A DNA stretch of 64,000 nt from NCBI GenBank assembly GCA_902537235.1, contig CACBAO010000002.1, positions 99,854 through 163,853 of the forward strand, in the 5' to 3' direction. The DNA comes from an uncultured Alphaproteobacteria bacterium (GTDB lineage: Bacteria > Pseudomonadota > Alphaproteobacteria > Rhodobacterales > Rhodobacteraceae). Below the pieces are notes generated by a model. The model was not told where the DNA came from, did not search any database, and saw nothing but the letters and a program-made list of their open reading frames with translations. This document shows positions 9,318 through 16,895 of this stretch, piece after piece. The position numbers and the translations under genes are program-made. Position 1 is the first letter of the stretch, and each line of letters starts with the position of its first letter.

Positions 9318-10226
9318 ATGTCCCTTGAGACAGAGGTTTTTGAACAAGCAAAAAAAAGAGCTAGAAGAAAAGGGTTTTTGTTTGCAATAGCTCTGGTGTT
9401 AATATTTTTTGTTATACTTCTATTTTTAAATAGATATATTGAATATGAAAAAAAAGTTCCACATATAGCAAGAATAAAAATTGATGGGCCGATTATTGAC
9501 GATATTAAACTAAATAGACTTATTTATGATTTAAGTCTAAATCCTAATGTGAAGGCTTTGATTGTTCATATTAATAGTCCAGGTGGTTCTGTAGTCGGAG
9601 CAGAATCGACATACATGGCTTTATCTCAGCTCAGCAAACAAAAACCCTCGGTGTCTGTGTTGGGTGAGACAGCAACTTCTGGCGGATACTTAATAGCTAT
9701 AGCCGCCGATAAAATTATCTCTAGGTCAAATACGTTAACAGGCTCTATAGGAGTGATACTTCAACATCCTAATTTATCCAAACTTCTAAAAAAGATTGGG
9801 ATTGATGTAAATACTCTAAGATCTTCAGAACTCAAGGCATCTTTAAATTTGTTTGAAAAACCAACACCTAATGCTCTTGAGGAACATAAACAACTTATTA
9901 ATGAGACTTTTTTATGGTTTAAAGGACTAGTTGCTGAAAAAAGGAAACTATCAAATGTCAACTTAGAAAAAGTATCTCAAGGAGGAATATTCTCAGGAAG
10001 AGTAGCGAAAAAATTAGGTTTAGTTGATCTAATTGGAGGAGAAAGGGAAGCTGTGGAATATTTAGAGAAAAAAATCGGTATTAGTGAGCTTCCTTTGGTA
10101 GATTGGGTATCTGATAAAGAAAGTTCATCATTTTTTGATTTTATTTTTCGTGAAGGTGATATTTCGAGTTTAGGAAAGAGTTTTTTATCAAATAGCGGTT
10201 TAAGACTATATTCAATTCTTTTCTGA
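9318..10226 (+). CDS. sppA: Signal peptide peptidase SppA, short form
   Basis: SppA is a membrane-anchored serine protease that degrades cleaved signal peptides. A single N-terminal transmembrane segment lies at about residues 20-37, with positive residues before it. The HINSPGGSV segment and the nucleophile Ser121 in ETATSGGYLIA are visible, and Lys173 in SELKAS is the likely general base of the Ser-Lys dyad. At 302 residues it is the single-domain (36K) form. It begins 3 bases after rpsA with no obvious Shine-Dalgarno and precedes ihfB. Confidence 0.93.
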   Translation: MSLETEVFEQAKKRARRKGFLFAIALVLIFFVILLFLNRYIEYEKKVPHIARIKIDGPIIDDIKLNRLIYDLSLNPNVKALIVHINSPGGSVVGAESTYMALSQLSKQKPSVSVLGETATSGGYLIAIAADKIISRSNTLTGSIGVILQHPNLSKLLKKIGIDVNTLRSSELKASLNLFEKPTPNALEEHKQLINETFLWFKGLVAEKRKLSNVNLEKVSQGGIFSGRVAKKLGLVDLIGGEREAVEYLEKKIGISELPLVDWVSDKESSSFFDFIFREGDISSLGKSFLSNSGLRLYSILF

Positions 10227-10264
10227 TCATCATTATTTTTGTATAATAAGAAAAAAGGAATAAT

Positions 10265-10546
10265 ATGATTAAGTCGGATTTGATAAAAAAGCTAGCAGAA
10301 GACAACCCTCACTTATATTACCGAGATGTAGAAAAAATTGTCAGCACTATTTTTGATGAAATCATAATAGCCTTAGAAAATGGAAACAGAGTGGAGTTGC
10401 GTGGATTTGGTGCATTTTCTACCAAAGAGAGGAAGGCCAGAAGAGCAAGAAATCCAAAAACTGGCTATGAGGTAGATGTAGATGATAAAACGGTTCCTTT
10501 TTTCAAGTGTGGCAAGGGGCTAAGGCAAAGACTAAACGAAGCTTAA
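10265..10546 (+). CDS. ihfB: Integration host factor beta subunit
   Basis: This is a 93-residue DNA-bending protein of the HU/IHF family. The sequence [25 protein letters not shown] is the family DNA-binding arm region with the minor-groove Pro. It is called IHF-beta rather than HU because of the N-terminal [12 protein letters not shown], the length and the rpsA-ihfB context. It pairs with IhfA, not in this window, to bend DNA at recombination sites and promoters. The ATG start is preceded by AAAAAAGGAATAAT. A 38-base gap after sppA could hold its own promoter (TATAATAAG lies just upstream). Confidence 0.93.
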   Translation: MIKSDLIKKLAEDNPHLYYRDVEKIVSTIFDEIIIALENGNRVELRGFGAFSTKERKARRARNPKTGYEVDVDDKTVPFFKCGKGLRQRLNEA

Positions 10547-10549
10547 TTT

Positions 10550-10882
10550 ATGAAGCTTGCGCGTTATATTCTTAGTATTGTTTTTTTATCTATATTCATT
10601 TTATTTGCGATAGCAAATAATGATTTGGTGTTAATAAATTTTCCTAACATTCCAGGAGTAACCTCTGGAAAGAGTATATATCTGCCGATCTATTTGTTTG
10701 CCTCGTTGGCAATACTTGTTGGGCTAGCAATCGGTGTTTTAATTGAATATTTAAGAAATTTTAGGATACGAAAGACTTTTAATGAAAATAAAAAGAAGCT
10801 TTTTAATACTGAAAAGGAACTACAGAAAAGCAAAGAAAAGTTTTTAACAGAAGATGAAAAGATCTTTAACATGTTAGATTAA
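10550..10882 (+). CDS. LapA-domain (DUF1049) membrane protein
   Basis: This small protein of 110 residues has two hydrophobic spans (about 1-20 and 42-65) and a charged C-terminal tail predicted to be helical (about 72-108). The arrangement, with FAIANNDLVLINF after the first helix, is that of LapA/YciS-domain proteins, a family tied in enterobacteria to LapB and control of lipopolysaccharide synthesis. No lapB lies beside it here. It starts 3 bases after ihfB, as in many alphaproteobacteria. The family call is good; function in this lineage is inferred only. Confidence 0.8.
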   Translation: MKLARYILSIVFLSIFILFAIANNDLVLINFPNIPGVTSGKSIYLPIYLFASLAILVGLAIGVLIEYLRNFRIRKTFNENKKKLFNTEKELQKSKEKFLTEDEKIFNMLD

Positions 10883-10885
10883 TTG

Positions 10886-11533
10886 ATGAAATATTTAATA
10901 AAAATCTGTGGTATCACATCTGAAAAAGATGTTAAGGCTGCTCAAGAGCTCGGCGCTAATTTCATTGGATTTGTTCTTGTTCAAAAATCAAAGAGATTTG
11001 TTGATTTAAAAAAATTAGGGGCACTTTCCACGATGATTAATAGATCTTCGAGATCCGTTGCTTTGCTGGCTGATCCTTCAGATGATTTTCTAGAAAAACT
11101 ACTGATGACTTGCAAAGTGGACTATATACAACTCCATGGAGAAGAGTCACCTAAGAGAGTTGATGAGATAGCGAGGCTAACTAAGACTCCTTTGATAAAA
11201 GCCGTTGGGGTTGAAAAGGAGCTTGACCTACTTAATGTTAGAAATTACGAGTCCTCAGTAGATTATATGTTACTTGACTCAAAAGCCAAAGAGAATGGGC
11301 ATCTAAAAGGAGGAAGAGGAATTAGTTTCAATTGGAATATTATTAAGGGATTTAATTTTAAAAAACCGTGGTTTTTAGCTGGAGGACTGAATGCAAATAA
11401 TGTTATAGATGCCATGAAGATAACAGGAGCTACAATGTTGGATGTTTCGACAGGGGTTGAAAATGAGCCGGGAAAAAAAAGTATTGAAAAAATGAAAAAA
11501 TTTATTGGAAGGGTTAATGGAGAATTTATTTAA
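10886..11533 (+). CDS. trpF: Phosphoribosylanthranilate isomerase
   Basis: TrpF performs the Amadori rearrangement of phosphoribosylanthranilate, step three of tryptophan synthesis. KICGIT with the catalytic Cys near residue 8, IQLHGEE, and the C-terminal phosphate-binding [11 protein letters not shown] and LDVSTGVE blocks are clear. The track begins at a TTG; I choose the next codon, ATG 10886, four bases after the LapA-like stop. The last 17 bases overlap the start of trpB, which implies coupled translation. Confidence 0.95.
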   Translation: MKYLIKICGITSEKDVKAAQELGANFIGFVLVQKSKRFVDLKKLGALSTMINRSSRSVALLADPSDDFLEKLLMTCKVDYIQLHGEESPKRVDEIARLTKTPLIKAVGVEKELDLLNVRNYESSVDYMLLDSKAKENGHLKGGRGISFNWNIIKGFNFKKPWFLAGGLNANNVIDAMKITGATMLDVSTGVENEPGKKSIEKMKKFIGRVNGEFI

Positions 11534-12755
11534 AGATACGGGATCAAATAGTTTTCGTAATGGGCCCGACGATAGGGGTCGCTTTGGGGATTACGGAGGT
11601 CGATTCGTTTCAGAGACACTTATGCCTTTGATTATTGAATTGGAAAGAAGTTATCAAGAGCTTAGGAAGGACGACAATTTTTGGGAAGAATATGAGGAAT
11701 TATTAAATAATTATGTTGGAAGACCTAGTCCAATGTATTTTGCGGAAAGACTAACGTCTTACTTGAATGGACCAAAGATATATTTTAAGCGTGATGAATT
11801 GAACCATACTGGTGCACATAAAATAAATAATGTCATTGGACAAATATTATTAGCCAAAAAAATGGGAAAAAAGAGAATTATTGCTGAGACAGGTGCTGGT
11901 CAGCATGGTGTGGCAACTGCAACAGTTTGTGCCAGATTTGGATTTGAGTGCATTGTTTTCATGGGCGAAACTGATGTGAAGAGGCAAGCTCCGAATGTTT
12001 TTAGGATGAAATTATTAGGAGCTGAGGTAAAGTCGGTTAACTCCGGTAGAGGAACACTTAAGGATGCAATGAATGAAGCTTTAAGAGATTGGGTTTCAAA
12101 TGTGGACAATACTTTCTATTGTATTGGAACTGTAGCCGGACCGCATCCCTATCCCAAAATGGTTAGAGATTTTCAATCCATTATTGGTAGAGAAGCTAGA
12201 CTTCAACTTAATAAAATGGAGGGAAGAAACCCAGATACCATTGTAGCCTGTATTGGAGGTGGGTCAAACGCTATCGGACTTTTTCATGAATTCTTAGATG
12301 ACAAAGATATTGATATAATTGGAGTTGAAGCTGGTGGAGAAGGCATAGATAATAGAATGAAGCACGCAGCATCATTAACTGGAGGATCTCCCGGAGTACT
12401 CCATGGAAACAAGACATATCTATTGCAGGACCCGGAGGGGCAAATAATTGAGGGTCATTCTATATCTGCAGGCCTTGACTATCCAGGTATTGGCCCTGAA
12501 CATGCATGGCTTAATGATCTTGGGCGAGTAAAATATGTTTCTGTAACTGACCACGAGGCTCTCGATGCGTTTAAGTTATGCTGTAAGTTAGAAGGAATTA
12601 TTCCTGCTTTAGAACCTAGTCATGCATTAGCGTACGTGATGAAGATCGCTCCTAAATTGTCTAAGGATCAACTCATTCTATTGAACATGTGCGGACGGGG
12701 AGATAAAGATATTTTCACTGTAGCAGACAGGTTAGATGTTTCTTTAAGCGACTAA
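11517..12755 (+). CDS. trpB: Tryptophan synthase beta chain
   Basis: TrpB condenses indole with serine using pyridoxal phosphate. The PLP lysine is Lys102 in HTGAHKINN, and [10 protein letters not shown] forms the cofactor phosphate cup. The start is taken as ATG 11517, preceded by GGAAG, rather than the TTG 12 bases earlier; 412 residues is normal. It overlaps trpF by 17 bases. Unusually, trpA does not follow. Its place is taken by convergent pth and rplY, and trpA lies 1.3 kb away on the other strand. The stop overlaps the pth stop by 4 bases. Confidence 0.97.
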   Translation: MENLFKDTGSNSFRNGPDDRGRFGDYGGRFVSETLMPLIIELERSYQELRKDDNFWEEYEELLNNYVGRPSPMYFAERLTSYLNGPKIYFKRDELNHTGAHKINNVIGQILLAKKMGKKRIIAETGAGQHGVATATVCARFGFECIVFMGETDVKRQAPNVFRMKLLGAEVKSVNSGRGTLKDAMNEALRDWVSNVDNTFYCIGTVAGPHPYPKMVRDFQSIIGREARLQLNKMEGRNPDTIVACIGGGSNAIGLFHEFLDDKDIDIIGVEAGGEGIDNRMKHAASLTGGSPGVLHGNKTYLLQDPEGQIIEGHSISAGLDYPGIGPEHAWLNDLGRVKYVSVTDHEALDAFKLCCKLEGIIPALEPSHALAYVMKIAPKLSKDQLILLNMCGRGDKDIFTVADRLDVSLSD

Positions 12756-13288
12756 ACTTGTTTTTTTTTTAATATATTTTCAAAATCTTCACAAAGGTTC
12801 TTTATTAAAGTTTTAGCACTGTCCATTTCTGTTTTGGTAAAATTTGACAACACAAAAGAAGAAACGTCTTCTTTTTTTTTAGGACGCCCTATGCCCATTC
12901 GTACTCTGTTAAAATTTTTGGTTCCCAAATGCTGAGATATAGACCTAACCCCCTTGTGCCCTGCATCACCACCACCTTGTTTTAGTTTCTTATTTCCGAA
13001 ATCTAAATCTATGTCGTCATAAATGACAAATATATCATCATCATTAACTTTGAAAAATTGCTTAAACTTTGCCACACAGCAACCAGATAGATTCATATAA
13101 GTCTGTGGTTTTACTAAAATTATTTTTTCAGAGCCAAAACGTTTTGAAGCGTATATGCCATCAAATTTACTTTTCCAATTATCAAATTTAAAGTGTGCAG
13201 ACAAACTATCTAATACCATAAACCCTAAATTGTGCCTGTTATTCAGATATTCTGAGCCAGGGTTTCCGAGACCAACAATTAATTTCAC
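12752..13288 (-). CDS. pth: Peptidyl-tRNA hydrolase
   Basis: Pth releases peptides from peptidyl-tRNA that has dropped off the ribosome. [12 protein letters not shown] at the N-terminus, NRHNLGF with catalytic His19, and [11 protein letters not shown] with the catalytic Asp near residue 94 are conserved. The start is GTG 13288, because LIVGLGNP must lie at the very N-terminus. It follows rplY by 18 bases in the same direction (rplY-pth order, usual for the phylum). Its end overlaps the convergent trpB end by 4 bases, leaving no room for an intergenic terminator. Confidence 0.96.
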   Translation of the reverse strand: MKLIVGLGNPGSEYLNNRHNLGFMVLDSLSAHFKFDNWKSKFDGIYASKRFGSEKIILVKPQTYMNLSGCCVAKFKQFFKVNDDDIFVIYDDIDLDFGNKKLKQGGGDAGHKGVRSISQHLGTKNFNRVRMGIGRPKKKEDVSSFVLSNFTKTEMDSAKTLIKNLCEDFENILKKKQV

Positions 13289-13306
13289 TGCTTAGGTTTA
13301 TCCAAT

Positions 13307-13963
13307 TTACTCTGAAGTGGCTTCTTCTTTTACTTCTTCGCCTGCTTCCGTAGTTGGGTCATCAGTATCTGCACCCTCATTTTCACTTGACTTCAATCCA
13401 CTTGGAGCTTGAATATTCGCTATAACAAAATCTCTTCCTTTTATCGTAGTCTCAGTACCAGAGGGAAGATCGATGTTTGATATTGTAATCGTATCGCCAA
13501 CCTCAAAGTCTTGAATGTCAACTTCGAGCGCTGAAGGGATTTCCATAGCATTTACTAGCAACTCTACCTCAGGCCTCACAACAGTAAGTACGCCTCCTCT
13601 CTTAATTCCTTTACATATGTCCTGGTTAACAAAAACAACTGGAATAAATAATTTTATACGAGCTGTTTTTGACAAACGCATAAAATCGAGGTGAGTTGGA
13701 AGGTCTTTTACAATATGTTTCTGAATATCTCTACAGATTACTTGTATTGTTTTCCCCTCTACTGTCAAGTTTATTAGCGTTGACATAAACCTACCGGCAC
13801 TAAGCTTTTTCAATAGCTCGTTAAACTTAACGTTGATACGTAAAGGTTCCTCTGATCCACCATAAATTATGCCAGGAACAAGATTATTTCTCCTGGCATC
13901 TCTTGCAGCCCCTTTTCCAACGCCTTCTCTCAGAGTCGCTGATAAAGACAAATTATCTCCCAT
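13307..13963 (-). CDS. rplY: 50S ribosomal protein L25, long (CTC) form
   Basis: This is L25 of the CTC type, which binds 5S rRNA. The N-terminal L25 domain (about residues 6-92, with REGVGKGAARDARR and PGIIYGG) is followed by a second beta domain (about 100-190). An acidic tail rich in Glu, Asp and Thr ends the protein, as is common in alphaproteobacteria. Length is 218. The ATG is preceded by AAGGAAG. It is upstream of pth on the same strand, the normal pairing. Confidence 0.95.
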   Translation of the reverse strand: MGDNLSLSATLREGVGKGAARDARRNNLVPGIIYGGSEEPLRINVKFNELLKKLSAGRFMSTLINLTVEGKTIQVICRDIQKHIVKDLPTHLDFMRLSKTARIKLFIPVVFVNQDICKGIKRGGVLTVVRPEVELLVNAMEIPSALEVDIQDFEVGDTITISNIDLPSGTETTIKGRDFVIANIQAPSGLKSSENEGADTDDPTTEAGEEVKEEATSE

Positions 13964-14031
13964 GTCGATCTTCCTTAATAAAATTTATTAGAGAGTTAAT
14001 ATATTAGTTCGGTCTGAAGGTCAAAATTTTT

Positions 14032-14823
14032 TTAATTTAAGTGGACTGATTTTGATAGGCTACTTATAAAGTCAGAAACTTCGAGCTCCGACGCCCCCCT
14101 TTGAATCGTCTCTATAATCGCTGAACCAACTACAACCCCATCAGCTGCAAGTGAAATCATTTTTGCGTCCTCGGGAGTTTTTATCCCAAAACCAACACAA
14201 ATAGGTAATTCACTGTAACCTCTTATTCTTTCTACTTCACTGGCAACTATTTGCTTTACAGGAACTTTTGTGCCAGTAACGCCGGCTACAGATACATAAT
14301 AAAGAAAGCCACTTGAATTAGTCAAAAGAGTTTTTAGTCGATTGTTATCACTAGTGGGTGTAAGCAATCTAATGAAATGGAGGTTTTGATTCAAACAATA
14401 GATACACAATTCATGATCCTCTTCAGGAGGCAAATCAACAATTATAAGTCCATCGACTCCAAGAGCTTTGATTTTTTTTACGAAATTTTCGGAGCCCAAC
14501 CTATGTATAGGGTTGTAGTAACCCATTAAAATTATTGGGGTATCTTGATCATTCTTCCTAAAATCCTCAATCATTTGATACAAGTTTTCCATTTTAAACC
14601 CAGCCTCTAAAGCCTCATGGCCTGCATCTTGAATTATTTTCCCATCTGCCATTGGGTCGGTAAATGGCATACCTATCTCGATTATATCTGCACCTAGACT
14701 TGGTAATTTATTTAGAAGGTTTTTTGAGTAATTGAAATTTGGGAATCCTGCCATTATGAATGGTATAAAAGCTTTTTGAGCTTCAACGAACAATTGATTG
14801 AACTTTTTATTAAGCCTTGACAT
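14032..14823 (-). CDS. trpA: Tryptophan synthase alpha chain
   Basis: TrpA cleaves indole-3-glycerol phosphate and passes indole to TrpB. The catalytic Glu49 and Asp60 lie in EIGMPFTDPMADG. The start is set at ATG 14823 (MSRLNKKF), giving 263 residues. The tracked GTG 24 bases earlier adds residues not expected in the family. It is separated from trpFB by pth and rplY and lies on the opposite strand, a departure from the trpFBA cluster usual in alphaproteobacteria. It probably has its own promoter in the 14824-14928 divergent gap shared with ychF. Confidence 0.96.
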   Translation of the reverse strand: MSRLNKKFNQLFVEAQKAFIPFIMAGFPNFNYSKNLLNKLPSLGADIIEIGMPFTDPMADGKIIQDAGHEALEAGFKMENLYQMIEDFRKNDQDTPIILMGYYNPIHRLGSENFVKKIKALGVDGLIIVDLPPEEDHELCIYCLNQNLHFIRLLTPTSDNNRLKTLLTNSSGFLYYVSVAGVTGTKVPVKQIVASEVERIRGYSELPICVGFGIKTPEDAKMISLAADGVVVGSAIIETIQRGASELEVSDFISSLSKSVHLN

Positions 14824-14928
14824 GGTTGCTTTATTTAAATTTTTCACGAAACTTGTTCTTTTTAGACTACTTAATAAGATAAGTTAAGTTTTTTTTAAAA
14901 TAATTAACTATATAAGGATATAAATAAA

Positions 14929-16026
14929 ATGGGTTTTAAGACAGGAATAATTGGTCTACCTAACGTAGGAAAATCAACATTATTTAATGCTTTGACAAAA
15001 TCTAAAATTGCTCAAGCGGCGAATTTTCCGTTTTGTACAATAGACCCAAATATTGGTGAAGTTATGGTTCCGGATGAGAGACTTCAAAAGCTTTCAAAAA
15101 TTTCTTTGTCTAACGAAATAATACCAACAAAAATGGCATTTATAGATATTGCTGGTTTGGTTGAGGGCGCTTCAAAAGGCGAGGGTTTAGGAAATAAGTT
15201 TTTAGCCAATATAAGAGAGTGTGATGCGTTGGCACACGTTACGAGATGCTTCGAGGACGAAAATGTAACACATGTTAACAACATTATAGATCCCGTTGCT
15301 GATATAGAAATTATTAATACAGAGCTTCTATTGGCAGATTTAGACAGCGTAACTAAGCGAATAGACAACTTTAGGAAAAGAGGTGGAAAGAAAAATGATG
15401 AATTGCTTAGTCTTGCATTTCTAGAGAAAGCGCTAGATCTTTTAGAAAATGGGGTGCCACTTAGACAAGGTAGTTTCTTAGACGAGGAGGTAAAAATGTT
15501 GCACTTGTCTCAATTTTTGACTTCAAAACCTATTTTGTTTGTCTGTAATGTTGATGAAAACAGTATAAAAGAGGGAAATGGCTACTCAAAAAAAGTAGAG
15601 GCGTTGGCAAAGACCCTAGAGGTCCCAACTTTGAACATATCAGTTTCTATTGAACAGGAGCTTAGTGAAATATCTGATGAGAAAGAGCTAAAAGAATTTT
15701 TGTTTGAAATGGGAATGAGTTCCACAGGTTTGGAGAAATTGATACAGACCGGATACGATCTTTTGGGATTATGTACATATTTTACCTCTGGTCCCAAGGA
15801 AACCAGAGCGTGGACTATTTCTAATTCCACTTTAGCCCCAGAAGCTGCTGGGAAAATTCATACTGACTTTAAAAAAGGATTTATAAGAGCAGAAACAGTA
15901 AGTTTTTCGGATTTCTTATCAGCTGGTGGTTGGACGAAAGCTAAGGAATTAGGAAAGGTAAGAAGTGAGGGTAAAGATTACCAAGTTAAAGATGGTGATA
16001 TTATGAATTTTTTATTTAGTTCATAG
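14929..16026 (+). CDS. ychF: Ribosome-binding ATPase YchF
   Basis: YchF/Ola1 is a TRAFAC-class P-loop protein that binds the 70S ribosome and prefers ATP to GTP. GLPNVGKSTLFN (G1) is at residues 9-20, DIAGLVEGASKGEGLGN covers G3, and a C-terminal TGS domain ends with DYQVKDGDIMNFLFS. Length 365 is standard. It is usually found with pth and rplY. Here it lies next to that pair but divergent, with trpA between. The stop is 3 bases from the convergent truA stop. Confidence 0.97.
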   Translation: MGFKTGIIGLPNVGKSTLFNALTKSKIAQAANFPFCTIDPNIGEVMVPDERLQKLSKISLSNEIIPTKMAFIDIAGLVEGASKGEGLGNKFLANIRECDALAHVTRCFEDENVTHVNNIIDPVADIEIINTELLLADLDSVTKRIDNFRKRGGKKNDELLSLAFLEKALDLLENGVPLRQGSFLDEEVKMLHLSQFLTSKPILFVCNVDENSIKEGNGYSKKVEALAKTLEVPTLNISVSIEQELSEISDEKELKEFLFEMGMSSTGLEKLIQTGYDLLGLCTYFTSGPKETRAWTISNSTLAPEAAGKIHTDFKKGFIRAETVSFSDFLSAGGWTKAKELGKVRSEGKDYQVKDGDIMNFLFSS

Positions 16027-16029
16027 GTT

Positions 16030-16779
16030 TTAGTAGTCTATTTTTGTAAGGTATAAGCCGTTAGACGGAGCGAGAGTGGCGCATTGACTTCTATCTTTAG
16101 ATAATAGTATTTCCTGTATCTTTTCTGGCGCCCACTTCCCACAGCCAACTTTTTCTAAGCACCCCACAATACTTCGAACCTGGTGATGTAAAAAAGATCT
16201 TGCTGAAAAATTTAGTTGATAAACAAGGCCATCTCTTATCTTTTCGGATTGAATATTAATTGTATCTATGGTTTTTAAGGGGCTAGATGCTTGACATATT
16301 GAGGACCGGAATGTTGAAAAATCATGATTTCCTATAAGGTAAGTTGCGGCAAATTCCATATTTGAAATATTTAAGGTGTGCCTAACATGCCAATACTGGT
16401 GTCTCTCAAAAGTTAAATCTGTCTTTCTAGAAAAAATCTTATATGTATAGTGCCGTCTTATTGCAGAAAAGCGTGCGTGAAATTCTTTATCAACAGTCTC
16501 AGCGCTTAATATGGAAATTGGATGTTTGCCAAGGTAATAATTTATTGCCTTTCGCACAGTCTTGCAGTCGTGTTTAGTTGCTAAGTCAACATGGGCAATC
16601 TGACAAATAGCATGTACACCGGCGTCCGTTCTACCTGCTCCAATAAAATTTTTACAATTTACATCAAATTTTTTTATGGCCTCAAATATTACTCCCTGCA
16701 CCGTTGTTACATTATTTTGCACCTGCCAGCCATGGAATGAAGAACCATCGTATTCTATAGTGAGAGCGTACCTATGCAT
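16030..16779 (-). CDS. truA: tRNA pseudouridine synthase A
   Basis: TruA makes pseudouridine at positions 38-40 of the tRNA anticodon arm. The catalytic Asp52 lies in GAGRTDAGVHA. The N-terminal ALTIEYDGSSFHGWQ and the later SFLHHQVRSIVG blocks are typical. Its 249 residues are full length. It is transcribed away from ileS, with a 116-base divergent gap between them that should hold both promoters. Confidence 0.97.
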   Translation of the reverse strand: MHRYALTIEYDGSSFHGWQVQNNVTTVQGVIFEAIKKFDVNCKNFIGAGRTDAGVHAICQIAHVDLATKHDCKTVRKAINYYLGKHPISILSAETVDKEFHARFSAIRRHYTYKIFSRKTDLTFERHQYWHVRHTLNISNMEFAATYLIGNHDFSTFRSSICQASSPLKTIDTINIQSEKIRDGLVYQLNFSARSFLHHQVRSIVGCLEKVGCGKWAPEKIQEILLSKDRSQCATLAPSNGLYLTKIDY

Positions 16780-16806
16780 ATATTAAGTCTATAAAATTGT
16801 TATATT

Positions 16807-16863
16807 GTAGAAAAACAAAACTTCTAAGAAAAATATTTAATTGTATATAAACTATTTTTCTAC
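16807..16863. repeat. Inverted repeat in truA/ileS divergent gap
   Basis: GTAGAAAAA at 16807-16815 is matched by its exact reverse complement TTTTTCTAC at 16855-16863, 39 bases apart, in the AT-rich gap between truA and ileS. A 9-base perfect arm pair in such AT-rich DNA can occur by chance. It could be a regulatory hairpin or operator for ileS, but nothing else supports this. Confidence 0.3.
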
Positions 16864-16895
16864 TAAATAACTATTAAAAAAATTCAAGTAACAAC

